From assembly GCA_020848835.1 (NCBI GenBank), contig JADLHJ010000024.1, positions 1 through 64,000 of the forward strand: 64,000 nucleotides of DNA, read 5' to 3'. The translations under genes and the position numbers were made by a program. How positions within the stretch are numbered: the first letter of the stretch is position 1; every line of letters begins with the position of its first letter. Under the pieces are notes generated by a model. The model had not been told where the DNA came from. It saw nothing but the letters and a program-made list of their open reading frames with translations, and searched no databases. Positions 19,270 to 27,431 of this stretch are shown in pieces. Source of the DNA: Candidatus Hydrogenedentota bacterium. GTDB taxonomy: Bacteria; Hydrogenedentota; Hydrogenedentia; Hydrogenedentales; SLHB01.

Positions 19270-20687
19270 TGTTCGCTAGAACGACTGTCATCGCTGTTTT
19301 ATTTCTTCTGCCTGTTAGCTTGCACGCCGCAACACCAGCGGAAGCCGTGCAGGGATTGCGCAAAGCCATTGGATTCTTTCGCGAATCGGTCGCGGTCGAA
19401 GGCGGCTATGTCTGGAAATACAGCGCCGACCTAAACAAGCGCGAAGGCGAAGGCCGCGCCACGCCCACGCAAATCTGGGTGCAACCGCCCAGCACGCCGT
19501 CTGTCGGCGAGGCCTTACTCGCTGCGTACGACGCCACGGGCGATGCCTATTATCTTGACGCTGCGCGGGAAACCGCGCTTGCACTAGTCCGCGGGCAACT
19601 CGCGTCCGGCGGTTGGGACTACAAGATCGATTTCGATCCCGCAAAGCGCAAGGGCTACGCATACAAGTCCGACGGCGCGAACGGCAAGACCAACACTACA
19701 ACGCTCGACGACAACACCACGCAGGCCGCGCTCTCGTTTCTCATCCACATCGATCAAGCCCTCGCAAAATCAGATCAACCGATTCACGACGCCGTTGTCT
19801 ACGCGCTGGACAAGCTGATCGCTGCGCAATATCCAAACGGCGCGTGGCCGCAACGCTTCGCCGAAGCGCCCGACGCATCAAAGTACCCCGTCATTAAAGC
19901 GAGCTATCCCGAATCGTGGGCGCGCGAATGGGCCGCGCGCGACTACAAGAGCGACTACACGTTTAACGACAACAGCATTGCCGACATGATCGAACTCATG
20001 CTGCTCGCGCACAACGCCTACGACGATACGCGCTTTCGCGATGCGGCGTTGCGTGGCGGCGATTTCATTCTCCTCGCGCAGATGCCGGATCCGCAGCCGG
20101 GTTGGGCGCAACAGTACGATGCGGCGATGCACCCCGTTTGGGCACGCAAATTCGAACCGCCCGCGATCACCGGCAACGAATCGCAAGGCGTCATGCGCAC
20201 GCTGATCGATCTGTTCGACAAAACCGGGCAGAAGCGGTTCCTACTGCCCATCCCGCGCGCAATCGCATATTACAAAGCTTCGTTGCTGCCCGATGGCCGC
20301 CTCGCGCGCTTTTACGAACTGCAAACGAACAAACCGCTCTACTTCACCAAGGACTATAAGCTCACTTACTCAAGTGACGACATGCCTACGCACTACGGAT
20401 TCATCGTCGGCTCCGGCCTCGACGGAATCCAGGCAGAATACGACCGCGCAATTGCCGAAGGCGCAAAGACGCGCACCTCGCACCAAGAAGGAAATATCGA
20501 TTCCGCGAAGATCGATGCAATCGTGCAAGCACTCGATTCGCGTAGCGCGTGGGTTGATTCGGACAAGCTGGACTACCACGGCGACGACGATCCCACACGC
20601 GAAATTATTTCCAGCGCGACGTTCGCGCGAAACGTGCGCACCCTGAGCACTTTCATCAAGCAGTCAAAGAACACGAAGGACAAATGA
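19269..20687 (+). CDS. Secreted PL10-type pectate lyase-like protein inside the AEP operon
   Basis: A 472-residue exported protein (Sec signal, residues 1-20) with (alpha/alpha) toroid features of polysaccharide lyase family 10: NGAWPQRF, DYTFNDNSIADMIELM, GWAQQYD, PVWARKFEPPAITGNESQGV and RLARFYELQTNKPLYF. The family cleaves polygalacturonate by beta-elimination; whether this member still targets pectin is not shown. Its ATG shares one base with the phnW stop (TAATG) and its stop overlaps the phnX start by 4 bases, so it is translated as part of the phosphonate operon. This position is odd for a pectate lyase and suggests action on an AEP-bearing or otherwise associated glycan (inference). 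Confidence 0.85.
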   Translation: MFARTTVIAVLFLLPVSLHAATPAEAVQGLRKAIGFFRESVAVEGGYVWKYSADLNKREGEGRATPTQIWVQPPSTPSVGEALLAAYDATGDAYYLDAARETALALVRGQLASGGWDYKIDFDPAKRKGYAYKSDGANGKTNTTTLDDNTTQAALSFLIHIDQALAKSDQPIHDAVVYALDKLIAAQYPNGAWPQRFAEAPDASKYPVIKASYPESWAREWAARDYKSDYTFNDNSIADMIELMLLAHNAYDDTRFRDAALRGGDFILLAQMPDPQPGWAQQYDAAMHPVWARKFEPPAITGNESQGVMRTLIDLFDKTGQKRFLLPIPRAIAYYKASLLPDGRLARFYELQTNKPLYFTKDYKLTYSSDDMPTHYGFIVGSGLDGIQAEYDRAIAEGAKTRTSHQEGNIDSAKIDAIVQALDSRSAWVDSDKLDYHGDDDPTREIISSATFARNVRTLSTFIKQSKNTKDK

Positions 20688-21514
20688 TCGTAATGGCATC
20701 TAACCTTTCTACACCGCAAGTTGAAGCGGTAATTTTCGATTGGGCCGGCACCACCGTTGATTTCGGTTGCTGCGCACCCGCCGCGGTTTTTATTGAAGTT
20801 TTCAAACGCAAAGGCGTCGAAGTTACACTCAAACAAGCCCGCGGCCCCATGGGCATGCACAAACGCGATCACATCCGCATCCTCACGCAGCTCGATCCCG
20901 TCGCCGAGCAGTGGACTGCGAAATATGGCGCGCGTCCTACTGAAGAAGACGTGGAAGCCATGTTTACCGAATTCGTGCCACTGCAAGTCGCGGCCATCGC
21001 AAGCCATGCCGACATCATCTCCGGCGCAGTCGAAACGATCGCCGCACTGCGCGATCGCGGTTTAAAGATCGGTAGCACCACCGGCTATAACGCCGAGATG
21101 ATGGCCGTTCTCGTTCCGCTCGCGACCGCATCTGGATACTCTCCAGATTGCATGGTCTGCGTCAGCGACGTCCCGCAAGGCCGTCCCGCGCCCGACATGG
21201 CGCTGGAAGCCATGAAACGCCTTGGCATTGGCGATCCCGCATGCTGCGTTAAAGTGGGGGACACCGTAGCCGACATTCACGAAGGGCTTAACGCGAAAAT
21301 GTGGAGCATCGGCGTTGTCGATCACGGCAACGAAGTAGGTCTTTCCCGCGCCGAGTTCGACGCGACCCCTGCACCGCGACTCGCCGAACGCCGCAAGATA
21401 GCCCAACGCCGCCTCGCCAACGCGGGCGCGCACTACGTCGCTAACACCATCCGCGATACCCCCACCTGCATCGACACAATCAACAAACGCCTAGCGACTG
21501 GCGAGCGGCCGTAA
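20684..21514 (+). CDS. phnX: Phosphonoacetaldehyde hydrolase (phosphonatase)
   Basis: A 276-residue HAD-superfamily enzyme that splits phosphonoacetaldehyde to acetaldehyde plus phosphate. The nucleophile D19 is in IFDWAGTTVDFG. The Schiff-base lysine K60 sits in GPMGMHKRDHIR, equivalent to Lys53 of the Bacillus cereus enzyme and specific to phosphonatases among HAD proteins. KVGDTVADIHEG supplies the magnesium-binding acidic residues. The start overlaps the previous stop (ATGA); ATG 20693 is an alternative. It completes the AEP-to-phosphate route begun by PhnW. Confidence 0.95.
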   Translation: MIVMASNLSTPQVEAVIFDWAGTTVDFGCCAPAAVFIEVFKRKGVEVTLKQARGPMGMHKRDHIRILTQLDPVAEQWTAKYGARPTEEDVEAMFTEFVPLQVAAIASHADIISGAVETIAALRDRGLKIGSTTGYNAEMMAVLVPLATASGYSPDCMVCVSDVPQGRPAPDMALEAMKRLGIGDPACCVKVGDTVADIHEGLNAKMWSIGVVDHGNEVGLSRAEFDATPAPRLAERRKIAQRRLANAGAHYVANTIRDTPTCIDTINKRLATGERP

Positions 21515-21548
21515 CCGGTATCGTAGACCTAAATAGCCGCGCGCTTTT

Positions 21549-22841
21549 CTACGGGGAAACGATTGAAAAAGTTGAACTTAGATCGCCTTGTTCGTCTCCG
21601 CACTGGATGTGAATCTGATAGTTTTCGCCTGGCATATAGCGGGAAGGCGCAATTTTCCAGCGGAGTTTTCCGTCGTTCTCCGTTGCGTCCTTGATGGTGC
21701 GAATATGAACGTGGCCCAGGTATAGATCGATGGTTACATCTTCGCAGCACCAGGCGTCGTAGGTCCACTTGATGATGACGGTTTGTCCAAGTTCGAAGTC
21801 GCGGTTGCGGCGCGGCTTCGTGATTGCAATGTCGCATGCTGGCCCGAGGGATACTTTGAGTTGCACTGTGTCGGCAGGGGAAAACCAAGCGCCTGCATTT
21901 GGCGATTGCGAGATGACCGTACCCGCCGGCACAGTGTCATCGTACGACAAGTCCACGTTAACGTTGGCGAATCCGGCTTCGGATAATTTGTCCTTCGCCC
22001 TTTTTTCGCGTTTCCCAATCACAATAGGGACCAAGAGCCAATCTTTTCCGCGCACCTGAATCGTAAAGGTGTACTCGTTGTTCAGTTCATCGAATTCATC
22101 GATCGCGCCGCTCGCGTCGGCCACAGCTTTTATCGAATGCATACCGACTTCTGCAAACGAAATATTCTGACTTTCGACTTCTACACCGGATGATGTGCTA
22201 TCTACATCGTCGTACTCTTCCACGGAGATTGGAGAAGCGCTATTGTCGAAATGAAAGTGAACAATTTGATCGTCAAGCGCGCCCGCAGCCGCTTTGACCC
22301 CGCCGACGTTATTAACGGTGGTAAGAATCTTGAAGGATTGCCCTTCGACAGGAACGCTGGGCGAGATGAACGCCGAACTAACGAGCAAATCGGGAAGGCC
22401 TGCGCGTAACTTCCAATTGATACTTCGCGAGAACACCCACTCGATTCCCGATCCGGAAATTTGCTGGGTGTAGATCCGGGCGCTGATCCTGTACCCATAA
22501 TCGAGTACTCCATCGCCTTGGCTTTGACCAAAGGTGTGAATAAATTTCGGCGGTGTCGCCAGCACGCCGGTCAGGTCGCTCTCGTGTTTTACGTTGTCAA
22601 GGTACCAGTCGATGCGAACGAGCGGAAGCGGGTCCGGAATGGAGAAGGTGTGCGATCCTGTTGGGGCAGTTACTGTGGAGGTTGCAGAGGAACTCAAAAA
22701 GGATTTGGCGAAAACTTTCGCGGGTGCACTAAGCGGTAACGTCCATAGAATGCAGACGAGTAACAGTGCGCGCCGGCAAGTGTTGTTGGGATGCAGTTGC
22801 GGCAATTGACACATTACGTGGTGAGCCAGCATTTGCCCCAT
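21549..22841 (-). CDS. Exported CARDB/PASTA-containing protein with Ser-Thr-rich GPI-like (Kre9-type) C-terminal domain
   Basis: About 430 residues. ATG 22841 is preferred: it follows GGGAGAGGG and leaves an N-terminal hydrophobic export segment (CRRALLLVCILWTLPLSAPA). After a beta-rich region come a CARDB-like adhesion module (about 165-265: PDLLVSSAFISPSVPVEGQ ... FDELNNEYTFTI), one PASTA domain (about 270-335: AGFANVNVDLSYDDTVPAGT, with VISQSPNAG) and a C-terminal Ig-like domain resembling the Kre9/KNH region. A single PASTA unit outside a kinase or PBP is common in large secreted proteins. The role is probably surface adhesion or glycan binding. It is convergent with phnX. Confidence 0.78.
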   Translation of the reverse strand: MGQMLAHHVMCQLPQLHPNNTCRRALLLVCILWTLPLSAPAKVFAKSFLSSSATSTVTAPTGSHTFSIPDPLPLVRIDWYLDNVKHESDLTGVLATPPKFIHTFGQSQGDGVLDYGYRISARIYTQQISGSGIEWVFSRSINWKLRAGLPDLLVSSAFISPSVPVEGQSFKILTTVNNVGGVKAAAGALDDQIVHFHFDNSASPISVEEYDDVDSTSSGVEVESQNISFAEVGMHSIKAVADASGAIDEFDELNNEYTFTIQVRGKDWLLVPIVIGKREKRAKDKLSEAGFANVNVDLSYDDTVPAGTVISQSPNAGAWFSPADTVQLKVSLGPACDIAITKPRRNRDFELGQTVIIKWTYDAWCCEDVTIDLYLGHVHIRTIKDATENDGKLRWKIAPSRYMPGENYQIHIQCGDEQGDLSSTFSIVSP

Positions 22842-23096
22842 TGCCCTCTCCCTGTCCGAATCATTTAAGCATCCACACTTATAATACAATGCCTATCTGC
22901 TAATTTCCTGTTTTTCTCAATTTCGCAGCCGTATGAAGAAGCGACCCCGCTTTACTGAATGCTGAAGCGACAGCGTGGAAGCCGTCGGTATCGCACTCCA
23001 CTCGTGCTCGCACACCGCGCTGCATTAGCTCATCGCTGCCTGTTACGATACGCGGATTGTCTGTCTTTTGGGTTTTACAGCGGGGAGGAGTGTTCG

Positions 23097-23879
23097 ATGA
23101 CGCGGCAGGAATTTAAGAAGGTAGCGCGGGAGCGGCGCTTGTGTTGGGGTGTGGTGATGCTGGAGCACATCACGCCGATGATGGTGCGGACCTTTGCGCG
23201 GGCGGGCTATGAATGGTTGTGGATTGACAATGAGCATGGCCATCAGTCTTACGAATCGCTGTATAACGCGATTCGCACGGCGGAGGACGTGGGCATCGCG
23301 TCGATCTTGCGGGTGACCTCGGCGGATTACAGTTTGATCGCGCAGGCGATGGACATGGCGCCGACGGGGATCATTGTGCCGCGCGTTGAGACGCCGGAGC
23401 AGGTTCGGCACATTATCGATTGCGCGAAGTATCCGCCGATCGGCAAGCGCGGGTTTGGCATGCGCGCGTCGTTGTTTGGCGAGCACAAGATCAACATGCG
23501 CGATCGCGCCGCGGACCAGCAGGACACGCGTTTCCTCGCAATCCAGTTGGAGAGTCCGCGCGCGGTGGACAATCTCGACAAGATCATCGAAGTGGCGCAG
23601 GGGCAGCTCGATGGAATCTTCTATGGTCCTGCGGATTTCCAGATGGTCATTGGCGCGCCGGATCAGCCGGAGCATCCGGATGTGATCGCAGCGGCGAAAC
23701 TGATCTCGAGCGTGTCGGCGAAGCACAATCTGTCGAATGGCACGCCTGCGACTTCTATCGCGACGGCGAAGCGTTGGATCGAGCTTGGTTTCAATATGCT
23801 CACGTATAAGAGCGATGAACAGTTTCTTGCGGACGCGGCGTACGAAGCGCGGGAAGAGCTACGCGCTCTCGAACACTAA
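23097..23879 (+). CDS. HpcH/HpaI-family aldolase
   Basis: A 260-residue class-II aldolase of the HpcH/HpaI (2,4-dihydroxyhept-2-ene-1,7-dioate / 2-keto-3-deoxy-sugar-acid) family. The start at 23097 has GGGGAGGAG upstream and begins one helix before the barrel. Family residues are visible: DNEHGHQSYE (catalytic His), ILRVTSADY (Arg), the metal ligands in QLESPRAV and FYGPADF, and a late GTPAT. The enzyme cleaves a 2-keto-acid aldol to pyruvate plus an aldehyde; the substrate could be a sugar-acid derivative. It is monocistronic, with a long gene-free region downstream. Confidence 0.87.
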   Translation: MTRQEFKKVARERRLCWGVVMLEHITPMMVRTFARAGYEWLWIDNEHGHQSYESLYNAIRTAEDVGIASILRVTSADYSLIAQAMDMAPTGIIVPRVETPEQVRHIIDCAKYPPIGKRGFGMRASLFGEHKINMRDRAADQQDTRFLAIQLESPRAVDNLDKIIEVAQGQLDGIFYGPADFQMVIGAPDQPEHPDVIAAAKLISSVSAKHNLSNGTPATSIATAKRWIELGFNMLTYKSDEQFLADAAYEAREELRALEH

Positions 23880-23882
23880 ACT

Positions 23883-23916
23883 AACCACGGAGACACGGAG
23901 AGCACGGAGAAGACGC
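23883..23916. repeat. CACGGAGA-type intergenic repeat fragment
   Basis: Tandem CACGGAGA units (ACCACGGAGACACGGAGAGC...) directly after an ORF stop. A relative, GCCACGAAAGATCACAGAG, occurs at 31521-31539 after the frr terminator. Similar strings are common in intergenic DNA of many environmental bacteria. Confidence 0.5.
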
Positions 23917-23919
23917 AAG

Positions 23920-24196
23920 AGTTATCCGCAGAGTACGCAGATGTTCGCTGATGAGAAAACAAAATCAGAGTCGGAGTTGTGTATACGTGGAGCCGGATTC
24001 GAAATTCGGCTCTTTTTGGTTTTCAGATGACATTGCATTATTCAAGACTCTTTCAAATCATTTGTTAATTGGGGATTCTTGTGGTGAAGGCGTCTCGCCT
24101 GCATCCTTTTTTGATGTGCACCCGGGACGGCCGCACCACAATTTCATCCAACCCCGCCTTTGCATTTGCATCTGCGTTAATCTGCGCAATCTGCGG
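23920..24196. repeat. Long-spaced inverted arms of the ATCCGCAG/CTGCGGAT family
   Basis: A left arm TTATCCGCAGAGTACGCAGA (about 23920-23939) and a right arm ATCTGCGTTAATCTGCG plus CAATCTGCGGA (about 24170-24198) are imperfect inverted repeats, spaced by more than 200 bases. They resemble the CCACAGATTACAC element at 35778-35887 with C/G instead of A/T at some positions. Confidence 0.45.
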
Positions 24197-24283
24197 ACAA
24201 AATCCCATCATATTCCCCTGTAACGCCCTGCCCTATCCCGGTGTACTGTGTGCGTCGGTTGGGTTCCCGTGAATTGGCTTGTG

Positions 24284-24356
24284 CGCCATGGGCGGGGCGT
24301 GTGGTACATCTGTGCCGGAGGACTGCACGTTCGTGCCCGCCCATGGCGTTTTTTTT
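24284..24356 (+). terminator. 13-bp hairpin followed by eight T (terminator or end of a non-coding RNA)
   Basis: CGCCATGGGCGGG (24284-24296) pairs perfectly with CCCGCCCATGGCG (24336-24348), and T8 follows directly (24349-24356). The 39-base interior is long for a simple terminator, so this could be the 3' end of a small RNA made from upstream, or a terminator carried by a repeat element. No gene ends close to it: the aldolase stops 400 bases earlier. Confidence 0.6.
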
Positions 24357-24676
24357 GAACGCCGCTAACGCGCTTCGCGCTGCGCTGCCGGGACTGGTGT
24401 TAAAGCCGGCCCGAACAGTGGCCTGGACTGGAAGGGATGCGCCGCGAGCGTGCGGAAGACCTAGCTGACTCAGAATTCATGGCCAGAGCCGTGGGTTTTA
24501 CAGGCGGGCAAACGCTGCAAAGGCGCTTGCCGCCCAGCGAGTGAGGCGCTAGAGCGGGGAGCGGGCGCGTGTCAACCCCGTGCGCGCGCCCGCCTCCAGT
24601 ACATACAGTGGGAAGTTTTGGGAAGTGCGCGAGAGCGCAAAGCGATCGAAGGGAAGCGTATCGCGAAGAAACCTAT

Positions 24677-24773
24677 GTGAGCGAAGCCCGATCGGGGCAG
24701 ACTGGCGTTTTGCCGCAAGGGAATAACAGGTCCAGGCCCCCTGCCTTTGTGGTCTGCTCCGATCAGGCTTCAC
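24677..24773. other. Long imperfect stem-loop, possible structured RNA
   Basis: 24677-24702 and 24752-24773 pair as GAAGCC/GGCTTC, GATCGG/CCGATC and GCAGAC/GTCTGC, separated by one mismatch and one G-U. The roughly 49-base interior has further small hairpins, and TTTT follows the stem. The covariation-like G-U step hints at RNA rather than DNA function, but no known RNA family was recognised. Confidence 0.45.
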
Positions 24774-25166
24774 TTTTCATTTACGGTAGCACAAGACGGC
24801 TGTGAAGTGCATGCATCGAATTGCGCCGAAGGATTATTCTTAATCCTGTTGGGCTATCGTGTATCTGGATTTGTCTATACACAGACGATTTCATATCTCC
24901 GTTTCTCGGATAGTAGTTTTACGATTCAGTTTCCATCCGTTGGTGCGCGTGTTATGATTTTTGGGTGAAACCAAAACTACACCATTTACTTCCGGCCCTG
25001 CGATTTAGCATGGGACGACGATATACGCGCCTACTTCATCGCGATGGATCCCGCCATTGGCCGCGGACGCATCCTGGTGAACGTGACGATTCTTTCCTGA
25101 GCAAATCACGTCCTGCGAACTCAGTCCGAACGACGGTCCTGCCGATCCGGGGGCAGAGCATCCGTA

Positions 25167-27005
25167 ATGGGTGAAATCCCCAAGATGTCCCGCCTTCAGA
25201 TGCGCGCAATAGCCGGCGAACTCGAAGGAAAGATCTGGCCTTTGGACGAATCGCTCATCGTGATAGGGCGCGGCACGGGATGTCGTGTGCGGCTATCGGA
25301 TGTGCACGTGTCACGACGCCACTGCGAGATTCGCCGGGAAGATGGCGTCATGGTGCTTTACGATCACGAAAGCCGCAATCCCACGCTCCATAATGGACAG
25401 CCATTGCCGCGCGCGGAACTTAATGCTGGGGACATTATTACGATCTGCACCAGCCGATTTTATATAGAACCCTTCACTCAGGAAAATCGGCCCGCAGAAG
25501 AAGAGGCGCAGACGAAACCATCATCCGTCACGCAGCCTTTGAGCAAGTCAAAACATATTGTCGAGACGTTCGACGCATCGAGTTACGCTGGAAACATTGA
25601 TGCGGTCGAACAACTTTTTGAACTGTTTGCGCTGTCTCGCGCGTTGGCACGGGCTGAAACACTCGAAGAGCTGATCTCAACGTTGGAGGCCAACGTTCGG
25701 GCGCGGCTTACATCTGCATCGTTCTGGCTTGGTTGGCACGTTGAGGACGAGGAATTTGTTTTGTATTCCCCCGCAACGGCAAACGCATCAGAGAAGGCCC
25801 CTGTCGAAGCGTTTCGCAAGGCACTGGCTACGACGGAGGGCGTTTTGCTTTCCTATCATGAACGCGGTGGGTTCCGATATGTGCTTGCCGCGCCGCTTCT
25901 GTATGGCGGGAAGTGCTTTGCCGTGATAGCCATTGAGAGCCATCACATCGAGCCCACGGATTGCGCTTCGGTTCTGGAATACCTCGTGAGCGTCGCGGAT
26001 TGCGCGGCACCTTTGGTGCGGGCCGTGGAACGGCTGGAGCAGCTGCGCCGTGACGCGTCCCGGCTGGCGAATGGCGTGGATGATTGCGCGGTCCTGCTAG
26101 GGGATTCCCAGGCCATGGTCGCCCTGCGTGCCGCCTTGCGTCAGGCAGCGCGCGCGCATGGCAATGTGCTTCTGTTGGGCGAAACCGGCGTGGGTAAAGA
26201 GTTGGCCGCGCGATACGTTCACGATAACAGCAGCCGGGCCGATGGGCCGTATGTGGTCGTGAACTGTGCCGCGATTCCGGCCGCGCTCTTCGAAAGTGAA
26301 GTGTTTGGATACACGGCTGGGGCGTTCACGGGCGCCGGAAAGGGGCGTCGGGGTCTGTTTCAAATTGCGCACGGCGGTTCACTATTCCTGGATGAAATTG
26401 GCGAGTTGACGCCTGAAAACCAGGCGCGCCTACTTCGTGCCGTGGAGTCCGGGGTGTTCCGGCCGCTGGGTTCGAATGACGAGCTGAGCGTGAATGTTCG
26501 CGTAATTGGCGCAACGAACCGCCCCCTGCGCGATCCCGCTTCGGGTTTTCGGCCGGACTTGCTTCATCGCGTGGGCACATTCGTCATTGAGCTGCCACCT
26601 TTGCGAAACCGGCGGGACGATGTCCCTATTCTTGCGCGGCATTTTTTCGCGCGATTCAGCGTGCACGCACCCTCTCACCTGGCGGGCTTTACCCAAGACG
26701 CGCTATCGGTACTGCAAGCAAATGAATGGAGCGGCAACGTTCGCGAACTACGGAATACCATCGAACGAGCGTGCCAATGCGCTCAAGGCCCGCTAATCAC
26801 CCCATCAGATTTGGCAAGCCCAAGTTGGTCTGAAAAAACGCCAACGGAATGTCATGAGTTTCAGACGCTATCCGAGCACGAGAAGCAGTACATTTGTCGC
26901 GTGTTTGAGAAGTGCGAGGGGAATATTGCGGAAGCGGCGAGAACACTGGGAGTGGCGCGCAGCACGCTATATTACAAACTCGCGCTTTACGGCATCCGCC
27001 CTTAA
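25167..27005 (+). CDS. FHA-GAF-sigma54 AAA+ transcriptional activator
   Basis: A 612-residue bacterial enhancer-binding protein. Domains: FHA (about 12-105; IGRGTGCRVRLSDVHVSRRH is the phosphothreonine-binding core), GAF-like sensor (about 140-290), AAA+ sigma54-interaction domain (about 305-540) with Walker A GETGVGKE, an intact GAFTGA loop, and Walker B SLFLDEIGEL, then a Fis-type helix-turn-helix at the C terminus (NIAEAARTLGVARSTLYYKL). FHA-type activators are typical of delta-proteobacteria and some PVC-like phyla and are controlled by Ser/Thr kinases rather than by a receiver domain. No kinase or target operon is adjacent. ATG 25167 is used; ATG 25185 is possible. Confidence 0.93.
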   Translation: MGEIPKMSRLQMRAIAGELEGKIWPLDESLIVIGRGTGCRVRLSDVHVSRRHCEIRREDGVMVLYDHESRNPTLHNGQPLPRAELNAGDIITICTSRFYIEPFTQENRPAEEEAQTKPSSVTQPLSKSKHIVETFDASSYAGNIDAVEQLFELFALSRALARAETLEELISTLEANVRARLTSASFWLGWHVEDEEFVLYSPATANASEKAPVEAFRKALATTEGVLLSYHERGGFRYVLAAPLLYGGKCFAVIAIESHHIEPTDCASVLEYLVSVADCAAPLVRAVERLEQLRRDASRLANGVDDCAVLLGDSQAMVALRAALRQAARAHGNVLLLGETGVGKELAARYVHDNSSRADGPYVVVNCAAIPAALFESEVFGYTAGAFTGAGKGRRGLFQIAHGGSLFLDEIGELTPENQARLLRAVESGVFRPLGSNDELSVNVRVIGATNRPLRDPASGFRPDLLHRVGTFVIELPPLRNRRDDVPILARHFFARFSVHAPSHLAGFTQDALSVLQANEWSGNVRELRNTIERACQCAQGPLITPSDLASPSWSEKTPTECHEFQTLSEHEKQYICRVFEKCEGNIAEAARTLGVARSTLYYKLALYGIRP

Positions 27006-27241
27006 TCGAGGCGCCGTCCAAGTCCGAAAACGCTACATCAGCACTGTCGAATTCCAAAATTACTACACCTTCAATCTTCGTCAGATTGTGCGCTACAGCG
27101 GTAGAAGCGGCATTTCTAAACGAGTTGCGCATTTTTAGACCCTTTCTTACCGCGTGGCATGCCCTTTGCTCTAAGTTGATTGCTCGATGAGAACCTCTGG
27201 ACCGGAGGTTCAAGTCGATGCTCCTTGAGAGAGTTGATACT

Positions 27242-27274
27242 GGGAAGCGCCCGGTTTCCTCGCCGGGCGTTCCC
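27242..27274. other. GC-rich 12-bp hairpin
   Basis: GGGAA-CGCCCGG (27242-27254, one bulged G) pairs with CCGGGCGTTCCC (27263-27274). There is no T-run, so this is not a classic terminator; it lies 237 bases after the activator stop. Confidence 0.6.
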
Positions 27275-27348
27275 ACTACCAATTCAATGACGACGTTTAT
27301 TCGTCTGAAAATGACGAGATTAGCAAGGTTTCAAGCCCGCTCCACGGG

Positions 27349-27387
27349 CCGCACCGCAAGCCTCAGATGTTGAGGTCGGCGGTGCGG
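27349..27387. other. Two-tier hairpin
   Basis: CCGCACCGC (27349-27357) pairs with GCGGTGCGG (27379-27387), and inside it CCTCA (27361-27365) pairs with TGAGG (27371-27375). The nested arrangement suggests a folded RNA or DNA element. Confidence 0.55.
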
Positions 27388-27431
27388 TGCCGTTTCTGGC
27401 GGTACATTGACCATTTTGAGGTACATGTTGA

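Larger units (their letters stand above)
23880..25166. other. 1.29-kb gene-free region with repeats and hairpins
   Basis: No convincing protein gene was found. It holds a CACGGAGACACGGAGA-type intergenic repeat (23883-23916), a pair of inverted TCCGCAGA...TCTGCGGA-type arms, a 13-bp hairpin followed by eight T, GC-rich hairpins around 24505-24595 and a long imperfect stem at 24677-24773. An A+T-richer stretch (about 24830-24960) before the regulator gene includes a possible -10 box TATGAT at 24952-24957. Short open frames here have no Shine-Dalgarno and no recognisable content. Confidence 0.6.
27006..27431. other. 426-base gene-free region with strong hairpins downstream of the activator
   Basis: It contains GAACCTC/GAGGTTC (about 27190-27210), the 12-bp hairpin at 27242-27274 and a two-tier hairpin at 27349-27387. 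No open frame with a ribosome-binding site was seen. It may hold the activator's terminator plus a leader for the degraded ELWxSDGT gene, or a small RNA. Confidence 0.5.

Noticed and set aside
24357-24800. RNase P RNA, 6S RNA or SRP RNA in the hairpin-rich gap
   Set aside because: None of the conserved core strings (for example GAGGAAAGTCC for RNase P or the GGTCAGG-CCGGAAGG-AGCAGCC core of SRP) is present on either strand.
24965-25174. 69-codon open frame before the sigma54 activator
   Set aside because: Starts at GTG without a Shine-Dalgarno, has Arg/His-rich content typical of non-coding GC-rich DNA and overlaps the activator start.
27186-27240. tRNA-like GGTTCAAGTC with flanking stem
   Set aside because: The T-stem and acceptor stem cannot be paired and no anticodon arm fits.
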